From Arcobacter siniprincipis (GTDB taxonomy: Bacteria; Campylobacterota; Campylobacteria; Campylobacterales; Arcobacteraceae): a DNA stretch of 64,000 nt. The stretch spans positions 2,418,001 through 2,482,000 of the forward strand of contig NZ_CP182343.1 in NCBI RefSeq assembly GCF_048571125.1, given 5' to 3'. Under the pieces are notes generated by a model. It did no database searches, was not told where the DNA came from, and saw nothing but the letters and a program-made list of their open reading frames with translations. The translations under genes were made by a program, and so were the position numbers. Positions 26,510 through 35,371 of the stretch are shown piece after piece. Each line of letters begins with the position of its first letter. Positions within the stretch are counted from its first letter, which is position 1.

Positions 26510-27181
26510 CTACTTTTTTAAACCCATCATTTGAAATAATTGAACATAGTGATTAACATCCGATGTGTTCTCCGCCATTCTATATTTTTCAATTTCTGGC
26601 ATCTCATTCCATCCTTTTAATGTTTTATAGTCAATGCCTTTATATTCTAACAGTTTTTCCGCGGTAATTTCTTTAATAGTAATGTTAAATTTTTCTATTT
26701 CTTTGTCTATATTTACACTAATTGGAATAATTAAATTAGAACTAATTATTTTCAACATTAAATTAAATATTATTTTTGATATCAAATCATAAAATTTTAT
26801 ACTTGTTTCATTTTCTGTTAATGGATATAGTAATTCTTTATCTTCAGATAAAAAAATGATATTATATTTTGATAAATTTGCATGAGCAAGTAAATTTCTA
26901 ATTTTTCTTATACCATTGTCTTTATTATTCAAAAACTCACATTCTATATTATTGATATAATTTTCAGATTTTAGTTTATCTATAGCTTTAACAAAACTAG
27001 CATCATAATCATGTATTTGGGATTTAATTATATTTTCTAGTATGTTAAATAAATATATAAGTGAAGCATGACCATTTAAATTTTTTTCTTTTGAAAGTTC
27101 TTCACAAGATATTAATAAATTTCCATAATATTTTGAATATTGCCAAATATAATCAATTACTTCACCTTTATCGTATATCAT
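26510..27181 (-). CDS. Orphan protein with HEPN-like RX4H motif
   Basis: A 223-aa soluble, mostly helical protein of unknown family. Residues 35-55 (HASLIYLFNILENIIKSQI) and 85-105 (NKDNGIRKIRNLLAHANLS) resemble the paired helices of HEPN domains. R95-N96 and H100 form RNLLAH, the RX4-6H signature of HEPN ribonucleases. The remainder (about 150-223) has no recognisable fold. No nucleotidyltransferase or other antitoxin gene is next to it. It lies between a structured repeat element and purH with long gaps on both sides, suggesting acquisition. An RNase, toxin or defence role is only an inference. Confidence 0.7.
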   Translation of the reverse strand: MIYDKGEVIDYIWQYSKYYGNLLISCEELSKEKNLNGHASLIYLFNILENIIKSQIHDYDASFVKAIDKLKSENYINNIECEFLNNKDNGIRKIRNLLAHANLSKYNIIFLSEDKELLYPLTENETSIKFYDLISKIIFNLMLKIISSNLIIPISVNIDKEIEKFNITIKEITAEKLLEYKGIDYKTLKGWNEMPEIEKYRMAENTSDVNHYVQLFQMMGLKK

Positions 27182-27494
27182 CTCAGTAATTTTCCTTTAT
27201 GTATCATAACTATTTATTAGTAATACATTATGTATTCCTTACATCTAAAACTACGTAATAGTTTTACACTTATGATGTTAGCCTATTAAAGATAAGAAAA
27301 TATCTAAAATAAGCTCTTTTAAATAAGAACATTTCATTTTGTAATATATTTTACAATATTTCTGAACTTTTTATATACTTTTTATGTTAGATTATTGACG
27401 TATATCCTTAATAGCTTATCAAAATGTATATATATTAAACAAAAATCGTAATAGTTTAACAAAATGTATTGTTACTATAATGAATTTTATTATT

Positions 27495-27655
27495 AAAGCA
27501 ATCTACAAAAGATTGATTATAAGAGCGAGATTTTAAAATAAATCAAGGCAGAGATAATTTTATTCGTAGGAGCTTACTTGAAGTAAGTGACTAGAATGAA
27601 ATTATCTCTAACGCAGAGTTATGAAGAAAGATTGCTTTTAGAATCAATCTTTCTT
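27495..27655. other. Structured 3' region after purH, alternative hairpins
   Basis: In a 472-bp gap (27182-27653). A 16-bp stem, 27550-27565 with 27594-27609 (one G-T pair), encloses CTTACT/AGTAAG. Flanking hairpins are CAATCT/AGATTG (27499-27515) and an 11-bp perfect stem 27624-27634 with 27645-27655 that overlaps the purH stop. The 10 nt at 27495-27504 also pair exactly with 27629-27638, so the flanking hairpins and one long outer stem exclude each other. It may be a 3' UTR structure, small RNA or mobile palindrome. The rest of the gap shows nothing clear. Confidence 0.5.
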
Positions 27656-29186
27656 AGTGTAAGAAATGTCTTTTACCGCTAAAGTATAAAGACATATCAT
27701 ACTCATCAGCCGCCTCAATAATCTCATCATCTCTAATACTTCCACCTGGTTCAATTACACATTTTACACCGGCTTTATTTGCTTCATCGATACTATCTCT
27801 AAATGGGAAGAATGCTTCAGATGCTAGAACTGAACCTGTTACATCTATACCTAAATCTTCTGCTTTTCGTAAAGCTGCTTTTGCTGCGTCTACTCTACTT
27901 GTCATACCCATACCAACTGCTACCATAGCTGAGTTTTTCACGTATACTACACAGTTTGATTTTGTTAAGCTTGCTACTTTATATGCGATTTCCATATCTT
28001 TTACTTCTTGTTCGCTTGCTTCTCTTTTTGATTTTAGTTCTGAGTTTCTTACCTCATCATCTTCTACTTTATCAGCATCTTGATAAACAAATCCACCATC
28101 AACTATTTTGAAGTTGAAAGCATCATTTGCCATTTCAAGTTTAGATGTTCCTTGTTTGAATAGTTTGATTCTTTTCTTTTTGTTTAATTCTTGCTCAGCT
28201 TCAAGAGTGAAGTCTGCTGCAAATACTACTTCTAAGAAGATTTCATTCATTTTAACAGCTAGGTCTAAATCAACTACACCATTTACTGCAACTACTCCAC
28301 CAAATGCTGAGATTGGGTCACATCTTAGTGCTTCTGTATAAGATTCTAAAAGAGTATCTTTGATAGCAAAACCACATGGATTTCCGTGTTTTACTATACA
28401 TACTGCATTGTCAGTTCCAAATGCTGATGCTATTTTTGCAGCTCCTGAAATATCTCCCATGTTGTTAAAACTTGCTTCACCTTTTAAAGTGATAAATTTA
28501 TTTGATAGGTGTTTATCAAACTCATATAATGCACCTTTTTGGTGTGGGTTTTCCCCATATCTTGTATCAAATACTTTTTCACCTACGATGAATTGTTTTG
28601 CACCCATTCCATTGTTGAATCTTTTGTTCATATAGTTTGCAATCATAGCATCATAGGCAGCTGTATGCTCATATGCTTTTATCATCATATCTCTTCTGAA
28701 CTCTTGAGTATTTGTGTCATTTTTAAGATTGTTTAATACTAAGTCATAATCAACAACATCAGTTACAATAATAACGCTATCATGGTTTTTTGCAGCACTT
28801 CTAACCATCGCTGGACCACCGATATCAATGTTTTCTATAATCTCTTCAAAGTCATCAGTTTTTTCAATAGTTGCTTTAAATGGATACAGGTTAACACATA
28901 CTAAATCAATACCTTCAACACCTAATTCTTTTGCTTGATCTAAGTGAGATTGTTTGTCTCTTCTATGTAAAATTCCACCATGAATATATGGGTTTAAAGT
29001 TTTTACCCTTCCTTCAAAACACTCTGGGAATTTTGTAACTTCGTTTGCTTCTATTACTGCTATTCCTGCATTTTGTAAAGCTTTATAAGTACCACCTGTA
29101 CTAATTATCTCGTAACCTAATTTTACTAACTCTTTTGCAAAATTCTCAACACCACTTTTATCGCTAACACTGATTAATGCTCTCAA
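27654..29186 (-). CDS. purH: Bifunctional AICAR transformylase / IMP cyclohydrolase
   Basis: A 510-aa enzyme for the last two steps of IMP synthesis. Residues 1-195 are the IMP cyclohydrolase with MGS-like fold (RALISVSDKSGVENFAKEL, STGGTYKAL, EGRVKTLNPYIHGGIL). The remainder is the AICAR formyltransferase (YGENPHQKGALY, VKHGNPCGFAI, CDPISAFGGVVA, GGSIRDDEIIEAADEY, and the C-terminal FSGKRHFLH). Length matches the family. A second purine gene, purL, lies 4 kb away but is not in an operon with it. An 11-bp stem overlaps the stop codon. Confidence 0.97.
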   Translation of the reverse strand: MRALISVSDKSGVENFAKELVKLGYEIISTGGTYKALQNAGIAVIEANEVTKFPECFEGRVKTLNPYIHGGILHRRDKQSHLDQAKELGVEGIDLVCVNLYPFKATIEKTDDFEEIIENIDIGGPAMVRSAAKNHDSVIIVTDVVDYDLVLNNLKNDTNTQEFRRDMMIKAYEHTAAYDAMIANYMNKRFNNGMGAKQFIVGEKVFDTRYGENPHQKGALYEFDKHLSNKFITLKGEASFNNMGDISGAAKIASAFGTDNAVCIVKHGNPCGFAIKDTLLESYTEALRCDPISAFGGVVAVNGVVDLDLAVKMNEIFLEVVFAADFTLEAEQELNKKKRIKLFKQGTSKLEMANDAFNFKIVDGGFVYQDADKVEDDEVRNSELKSKREASEQEVKDMEIAYKVASLTKSNCVVYVKNSAMVAVGMGMTSRVDAAKAALRKAEDLGIDVTGSVLASEAFFPFRDSIDEANKAGVKCVIEPGGSIRDDEIIEAADEYDMSLYFSGKRHFLH

Positions 29187-29342
29187 ATTAATTCCTCTGT
29201 CGTTTATAATTTTTCGTGATTATACAAAAAAAGTAATTAGGAGTTGCTTTGCATAAAACTGTATATTAAATATACATAGTTTCAATTATTGGATGTAGCT
29301 TTTTGGATATTATTAATTCTTATTTAATGATAGGATAACTAT

Positions 29343-31160
29343 ATGACTAGCATAGATTTATTATGGATTTTGCTTTGTGGCTTTTTAGTATTTATGATGC
29401 AACTTGGATTTGCACTTGTAGAAACAGGAACTGTAAGGACTAAAAATACTATTAATGTAGCTATGAAAAATCTTATTGATACTGTTTTTAGTATAATTTT
29501 CTTTTGGATTATTGGCTTTGGCATAATGTTTGGAACTGATAGTTTAGGTCTTATAGGTCAAGATAAATTCTTAATAGATGGACTTAATTTAGAAGAAAAT
29601 GGAATTTTTTTCTTTCAAGCTATGTTTGCCGCTACTGCTATAACTATCATCTCAGGAGCAGTGGCGGAGAGAATCAAATTTACTAGTTATATTGTAGTTT
29701 CAATTACAGTATCTGCTATTATTTATCCTATATTTGGTCATTGGGCATGGAATGACAATGGTTGGTTACATGAACTTGGATTTATAGATTTTGCAGGTTC
29801 AACTGTTGTTCACTCCCTTGGTGCTTGGATTGGATTGGCTGGAACAATTATTTTAGGTCCAAGACTTGGTAAATTTAAAAAAAATGACAAAATAAAATAT
29901 TTTGCTCCTAGTAATCATAATTTTATTGTATTTGGTGTATTTATTTTATTTTTTGCTTGGTTTGGTTTCAATGCAGGAAGTCTTTTAAAATTTAATTTTT
30001 CTGTAACTTCAATTTTATTAAATACCCTTCTATCAGCTGTTTTTGGTGGATTTGGTGCTTGGACTATAACTTTATATAATAAAGAAAAAGTTGATGTTGA
30101 ACTATTTAGTTTTGGAATTATTGCAGGATTAGTAGGAATTACAGCAGGTTGTTATGAATTAACTATAGCACAATCTGCATTTGTAGGTTTTATATCTGCT
30201 TATGTGATGCACTATAGCGATCAATTTTTAATAAAAAAACTTAAAGTAGATGATCCTCTAAGTGTTGTTAGTATCCATGGTTTTGTAGGAGCATGGGGAA
30301 CAATTGCTGTTGGGCTATTGGGAAAACTTCCAGAAGGTTTTACTAGAGTACATTTTATTTATATACAAACATTAGGAGTATTGGTTGCTTTTGTTTTTGC
30401 ATTTACATTAGGTCTAGTTTTGTTTTACTTTTTATATAGAATAAATTTACTAAGAGTTAGCAAAAAACATGAAGTTTTAGGATTAAATAGAAGTGAACAT
30501 AATGCAAAACTTCCTTGGGTTGATACTATTGAAAGCATTGTAAATATAATGAAAACTGGAAATCTTCAGAAAAAGATCCATGAAGAAAGAGATACAGAAG
30601 TAGGAATAGTAGCTAAATTTTTCAACCATCTTTTAGTGATTTTAAGAGATAAAAATGCAAAACTCACTACCACAAATAATAACTTGCGAACAAAAGCATA
30701 TAATGATGCATTAACAGGTATTCATAATAGAAGAGGTCTACAAGAGAGAATAAAAGATAAAATCCTAAATTTCAATTATTGTCTTGTAATAATTGATATA
30801 GACAAGTTTAAATTGGTAAATGATACCTATGGACATGATGTAGGAGATGAGATTTTAAAAGAATTAGCAAATACTGTTTCAAAAAAAATAAGACAAAATG
30901 ACATTTTTGCAAGATGGGGTGGAGAAGAGTTTGTTTTATTACTAAAAACAAAAGATTTACAAGTTGCCGAAAATATTGCAGAGAAACTAAGAATTGATAT
31001 ATCAAAAACTGAATTTCCTACTGTAAAACATATAACTGCATCTTTTGGAATAAGCAGTTTCAAAAGTTCAGAACAAAGCTTCGATGAAGTATTCAAAAAT
31101 GCAGATAAAGCTTTATATCAAGCAAAAGAAAATGGAAGAAATAGAGTATTTACCTTTTAA
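29343..31160 (+). CDS. Ammonium transporter-GGDEF fusion (sensor Amt, diguanylate cyclase)
   Basis: A 605-aa fusion. Residues 1-380 are an Amt/Rh channel with eleven hydrophobic helices: LGFALVETGTVRTKN, the first pore histidine in GSTVVHSLGAWIG and the second in SIHGFVGAWGT. After a linker with HAMP-like coiled character (about 395-445) the C-terminal 165 residues are a GGDEF domain with DALTGIHNRRG, RWGGEEF and an upstream RQND (RxxD inhibitory site). The protein should couple external ammonium or flux through the pore to cyclic-di-GMP production. No glnK/PII gene is adjacent, unlike ordinary amtB. AGGATAACTAT precedes the ATG. Confidence 0.93.
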   Translation: MTSIDLLWILLCGFLVFMMQLGFALVETGTVRTKNTINVAMKNLIDTVFSIIFFWIIGFGIMFGTDSLGLIGQDKFLIDGLNLEENGIFFFQAMFAATAITIISGAVAERIKFTSYIVVSITVSAIIYPIFGHWAWNDNGWLHELGFIDFAGSTVVHSLGAWIGLAGTIILGPRLGKFKKNDKIKYFAPSNHNFIVFGVFILFFAWFGFNAGSLLKFNFSVTSILLNTLLSAVFGGFGAWTITLYNKEKVDVELFSFGIIAGLVGITAGCYELTIAQSAFVGFISAYVMHYSDQFLIKKLKVDDPLSVVSIHGFVGAWGTIAVGLLGKLPEGFTRVHFIYIQTLGVLVAFVFAFTLGLVLFYFLYRINLLRVSKKHEVLGLNRSEHNAKLPWVDTIESIVNIMKTGNLQKKIHEERDTEVGIVAKFFNHLLVILRDKNAKLTTTNNNLRTKAYNDALTGIHNRRGLQERIKDKILNFNYCLVIIDIDKFKLVNDTYGHDVGDEILKELANTVSKKIRQNDIFARWGGEEFVLLLKTKDLQVAENIAEKLRIDISKTEFPTVKHITASFGISSFKSSEQSFDEVFKNADKALYQAKENGRNRVFTF

Positions 31161-31343
31161 ATTAAGCTTAAAAAATCTGATATCATATTAATCATATTTA
31201 TGCTATACTAGTACTTACTAACAAAAATTTCACTACTTAAAAAACAACTATTTATTAGCTGTAATATTAAATATAAAACCTATTTATTAGCAATATTACC
31301 CTAGCAAAAGTTTTAAATTATAAAAAACAAAAGGGGAAAATGA

Positions 31344-32327
31344 ATGAAGATAGAGATTATAACTGCTGTAAATGAAAACCTAAAAGAGAATGGCTTTGGT
31401 ACTTTAGCTGTTTGTACAAATATATTAAATACTTTAAAAATCTCATATGACAATGCCAGAATGAATATCTGTAAAAGTGAAGAAGACTTAGAAAAAGTAC
31501 TAAAAAGAAAACCTGACTTAATTATTTTAGCAGTTAAATATATTGAACTAAAAAACAAATCCAATATTTTATTGTGTGAATATTTTAAAAAACATAATAT
31601 AAACTATACAGGATGTGAAAAAGATGTATTAAAATATGATTCAAATAAAGCCCTTACAAAATCATTTTTAAGAAGAAAAGGTATAAATACAGCAGATTAT
31701 TTTATAGCAAATCCAAAAGAATATAAAGAAAAAGAATTTCCAATAGAATTTCCAGTTTTTTTAAAGCCTGTAAATGCTTCAAATAGTTATGGAATAGATG
31801 AGTTTTCATTGGCTAATAATTTTAAAGAATATGAAAGTAAAATATTATCTTTATATACTCAATTTAAAGAACCAATTTTAGTTGAAAAATACCTCGATGG
31901 AAGAGAATTTACAGTTGCTATTATAAAAAAAGATGAAAATGAACTATTAGTAAGTGCAATTGAGATATTGGCTAGTAATTCAGAATCTAATCACAATATA
32001 TTATCAGAAAGAGTTAAAAGAGAAAATAGTGAGAAGCTCTTAGTTATAGAAGATACTATACTTAGAAGTAAAATTGAGAAAATAGCCCAAGACTCTTTTA
32101 TTCATTTGAATATAAGAGATTATGGAAGAATTGATATAAAAACTAATAAAGAAGGTGAATGTTTTTTTCTTGAAATCAATTTAATACCAGGAATGAATGA
32201 GAGAAGTGATTATTTTCCAAGAGCATTTAAACTAACTCAAGATATAAATTATGACAAAGTTTTAGAGATGATGGTTGATAGTGCAAAAAAAAGAGTTTCT
32301 TCAATAGAAACTAATTGTCTCAAATAA
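31344..32327 (+). CDS. ATP-grasp ligase related to D-alanine--D-alanine ligase
   Basis: A 327-aa ATP-grasp enzyme. The ATP-binding strand FPVFLKPVNASNSYGIDEF, ILVEKYLDGREFTVAII, and the Mg-binding end GRIDIKTNKEGECFFLEINL with IPGMNERSDYFPRA are all Ddl-like. The N-terminal domain (TLAVCTNILNTLKISY, IILAVKYIELK) is diverged and lacks the usual Ddl histidine/glycine start. This suggests a paralogue that may join other amino acids rather than the housekeeping Ddl. GGGGAAA precedes the ATG. No partner gene gives the substrate. Confidence 0.85.
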   Translation: MKIEIITAVNENLKENGFGTLAVCTNILNTLKISYDNARMNICKSEEDLEKVLKRKPDLIILAVKYIELKNKSNILLCEYFKKHNINYTGCEKDVLKYDSNKALTKSFLRRKGINTADYFIANPKEYKEKEFPIEFPVFLKPVNASNSYGIDEFSLANNFKEYESKILSLYTQFKEPILVEKYLDGREFTVAIIKKDENELLVSAIEILASNSESNHNILSERVKRENSEKLLVIEDTILRSKIEKIAQDSFIHLNIRDYGRIDIKTNKEGECFFLEINLIPGMNERSDYFPRAFKLTQDINYDKVLEMMVDSAKKRVSSIETNCLK

Positions 32328-32329
32328 AA

Positions 32330-33040
32330 TTACAAAGAAGTAGTAAGAATTGCTTTACTGGGGTCACTTAAAAATTCATAACCATGGTACATGGTATAAA
32401 TACCAAATATAATTACTAAAATTGCAGCTATACTAATAAAAAGATTTCTTAAGGCAATTTGTTTAAAAATCCCTACAAAAAAACCTAATGAAAACATTGC
32501 AGGAATTGTACTTAATCCAAAAATCAACATAACAAAAGCACCCCATAGAGCACTTCCTGTACTAGCAGCTGTTATTGCAAATACATAAACAAAACCACAA
32601 GGTAAGAGTCCATTTAACATGCCCAATAAATAGATACTAATAAAGCTATTAGAACCTAAAAGTTTACGAAAAGTTTGTTGATAGATTTTTGATTTTGAAA
32701 CTGAGTGCTCTATACTAGTAAGAAATTTCAATTTGCCACTTAATGATAATCCAACTAAAATCATCAAAAAACCAGTAATTAAAAGTAATATGCCATTTGT
32801 GGTGTGATTAAAAGTTACAACACTTCCAAAATATCCAAAAATAAAACCCAATATTGTATAAGTAGAAACTCTTCCAAGGGCATATAAGATATGAGATAAA
32901 GATTGTTTTACTTTACTCCAAGAGTTATCTATCTTTGTACTTGAATAAGCTACAACTATTCCCCCACACATTCCAACACAATGTCCAAAAGAACCCAAAA
33001 AGGCAATTGCTATTATAGTTATTATGCTTATATTTTCCAT
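32330..33040 (-). CDS. TauE/SafE-like (UreH/DsbD-2 type) membrane protein
   Basis: A 236-aa inner-membrane protein with six hydrophobic helices. The GHCVGMCGGIVVAYS motif in the first helix and LNGLLPCGFVYVFA in the fourth identify the sulfite-exporter-like/DsbD_2 group seen near cytochrome oxidase assembly genes in many proteobacteria. It may carry copper or participate in cytochrome maturation, but no cco genes are here. It converges on the ligase gene with a 2-bp gap. Confidence 0.85.
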   Translation of the reverse strand: MENISIITIIAIAFLGSFGHCVGMCGGIVVAYSSTKIDNSWSKVKQSLSHILYALGRVSTYTILGFIFGYFGSVVTFNHTTNGILLLITGFLMILVGLSLSGKLKFLTSIEHSVSKSKIYQQTFRKLLGSNSFISIYLLGMLNGLLPCGFVYVFAITAASTGSALWGAFVMLIFGLSTIPAMFSLGFFVGIFKQIALRNLFISIAAILVIIFGIYTMYHGYEFLSDPSKAILTTSL

Positions 33041-33075
33041 TGAGTTCCTAATTGTATTAGATTAGCAGTTTTATA

Positions 33076-33097
33076 AAAAAGGCCAAAAAGCCTTTTT
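33076..33097 (-). terminator. Terminator of purL
   Basis: AAAAAGGC, a 6-nt loop and GCCTTTTT. It lies directly after the purL stop, with a T-run on the minus-strand transcript. Confidence 0.78.
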
Positions 33098-33099
33098 CA

Positions 33100-35310
33100 T
33101 TATAAGTCTTGTTCGATTACTTTTTTAAATTTATTAAAGTAAATATCTTTTGCATTTTCTAAAGAGATTGTCACATCATTGATTGAGATTATATCTCCTC
33201 CAACTGTTCCAATTTTTGTACAAGAGATACCTTTAGAAGTTGCAAGGTTAATAAATGCTTCGATATTCTCTTCTTTTACTTCTACAACTGCTCTACTTAA
33301 TGATTCACAGAAGATATCTTTTGAATCATTTAATTCAACAGATACATTTACACCTTTGTTTCCAACAACTGCCATTTTAGCAATTGCAATTGCTAATCCA
33401 CCAACATTTACATCTTTAGCACTTGCTAAAAGAGATGATGTATTTGCATCAATAACTGTGTCCCAAAGTGCTAACTCTTTTTCAAAATCAACTTCTGGAT
33501 GAACACCAGCTACTTTGTCATACATTTTTTTCATATATAAAGAAGCCCCAAATTCACCTTTTGTATCCCCTAAAAGGAAAAGTGTGTTTCCATCTTCTTG
33601 TAATCTTGAAGGTAAAACTCTGTTTGCATCTTCATTTACACCAACCATTGCAATTGAAGGTGTTGGGAAAACCCCTACTCCATTTGTTTCATTGTATAAA
33701 GATACATTTCCACCAATAACTGGAGTTACAAGTGCTTTACAAGCTGATTTGATACCTTCACAAGCCATTTTAAACTGCCACATAACTTCTGGGTTTTGAG
33801 GGTTTCCAAAGTTTAGACAATCTGTGATTGCTTTTGGTCTTGCTCCACTCATTGCTACATTTCTTCCTGATTCCATAACAGCAGCTGCAGCTCCTAGTTC
33901 TGGATTGATATAACAAAGTCTTGTATTACAATCAGCACTCATAGCAAGTGCTTTTCCTGTCTCTTTGATTCTAATTGATGAACCATCTAAAGTTCCAGGT
34001 CCTTCGATTGTATTTGTTTGTACCATAGAATCATATTGAGAATAAACCCATGATTTATCTACAACTTCCATATCACTAAACATAGCATCAAAAGCTTCTT
34101 GATTTGGGATATTTTTGTCTAATGTTATATTTTTTATATCTTTTAGATATTCAGGTTCTTTAACTGGTCTATCTAAAATAGGAGCTTCTTCTGATACTGG
34201 TTGAACAGGAACTTCTGCACACTTCTCTCCATGCCAAAATAATTCCATATTTCCAGTACCAGTTACTTCACCAATAACAGCAACATCTAATTCCCATTTT
34301 TCAAAGATATCAATAATTGCTTGCTCGCAACCTTTTTTAGCACAAATAAGCATTCTCTCTTGTGATTCACTTAACATAAAATCATAAGGAGTCATACCCT
34401 CTTCTCTTGCAGGTACTTTATCTAAATGCATAATCATACCTGAACCACTTCTTCCCGCCATCTCAAAAGAGGATGAAGTAAGCCCTGCAGCTCCCATATC
34501 TTGAATACCAATGATTAAATCAGTTTTAAACAACTCTAAACAAGCTTCTAAAAGTAGTTTTTCAGTAAATGGATCCCCAACTTGTACAGTTGGTCTTTTT
34601 GATTCTGAGTCTTCTGTAAATGAAGCTGATGACATAACTGCTCCACCAAGACCATCTCTCCCAGTTTTAGAACCCACATACATAACTGGATTTCCTAAAC
34701 CTTCTGCTTTTCCATAGAAGATTTCATCGGCTTTTGCTAAACCTAAAGTAAAGGCATTTACAAGGTTATTTCCAGCATAACACTCTTCAAAAGTAGTCTC
34801 TCCACCAATAGTTGGAACTCCCATACAGTTACCATATCCACCAATACCAGCAACTACACCTCGAAGTAAAAATCTATGTTTAGCAGCAGTTTCAGAATCT
34901 CCCTCAATAGAAGCAAATCTAATAGAGTTCATATTTGCAATTGGTCTTGCACCCATTGTAAATACATCTCTTAAAATACCACCAACACCTGTAGCAGCAC
35001 CTTGATAAGGTTCAATAAAGCTTGGATGATTGTGTGATTCCATTTTAAATACAGCAGCATAACCATCACCAATATCAATAACCCCAGCGTTTTCACCTGG
35101 ACCTTGAATAACCCATGGCGCTTTTGTTGGGAAACCATTTAAGTATTTTTTACTAGATTTATATGAACAGTGTTCACTCCACATAGCAGAAAAAATACCA
35201 ATTTCTACATGATTTGGTTCTCTTTTTAGGATATTTCTTATGTTTTCTAACTCTTCAAGTGTTAAAGAGTGGGCAAGAGCCATCTCTTCAGTTGTCATCT
35301 CTTTTTGCAT
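33100..35310 (-). CDS. purL: Phosphoribosylformylglycinamidine synthase subunit PurL
   Basis: A 736-aa enzyme that makes FGAM from FGAR with ammonia supplied by PurQ; this is the small PurL of the PurSQL complex. Blocks present are MWSEHCSYKSSKKYL, QGPGENAGVIDIGDGYAAVFKMESHNHPS in pieces, GVGGILRDVFTMGARP, QDMGAAGLTSSSFEMA, and in the second half TPVIGGNVSLYNET. Length is typical. No purS or purQ gene is next to it here. A hairpin terminator follows. Confidence 0.97.
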   Translation of the reverse strand: MQKEMTTEEMALAHSLTLEELENIRNILKREPNHVEIGIFSAMWSEHCSYKSSKKYLNGFPTKAPWVIQGPGENAGVIDIGDGYAAVFKMESHNHPSFIEPYQGAATGVGGILRDVFTMGARPIANMNSIRFASIEGDSETAAKHRFLLRGVVAGIGGYGNCMGVPTIGGETTFEECYAGNNLVNAFTLGLAKADEIFYGKAEGLGNPVMYVGSKTGRDGLGGAVMSSASFTEDSESKRPTVQVGDPFTEKLLLEACLELFKTDLIIGIQDMGAAGLTSSSFEMAGRSGSGMIMHLDKVPAREEGMTPYDFMLSESQERMLICAKKGCEQAIIDIFEKWELDVAVIGEVTGTGNMELFWHGEKCAEVPVQPVSEEAPILDRPVKEPEYLKDIKNITLDKNIPNQEAFDAMFSDMEVVDKSWVYSQYDSMVQTNTIEGPGTLDGSSIRIKETGKALAMSADCNTRLCYINPELGAAAAVMESGRNVAMSGARPKAITDCLNFGNPQNPEVMWQFKMACEGIKSACKALVTPVIGGNVSLYNETNGVGVFPTPSIAMVGVNEDANRVLPSRLQEDGNTLFLLGDTKGEFGASLYMKKMYDKVAGVHPEVDFEKELALWDTVIDANTSSLLASAKDVNVGGLAIAIAKMAVVGNKGVNVSVELNDSKDIFCESLSRAVVEVKEENIEAFINLATSKGISCTKIGTVGGDIISINDVTISLENAKDIYFNKFKKVIEQDL

Positions 35311-35371
35311 TATTAACCTTAAGTTGTTTTATTAATGCGTGATTATAACTAAAGAAGATTTAATAAAAGTT

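Noticed and set aside
23580..27650. CRISPR array in the repeat-rich gaps
   Set aside because: There are no regularly spaced identical repeats with unique spacers; the repeats are inverted and irregular, and no cas genes are present.
33468..33719. Plus-strand open frames inside purL and other long genes
   Set aside because: They are low-complexity shadows (Leu/His/Phe-rich) of well-recognised genes on the other strand, without start signals.
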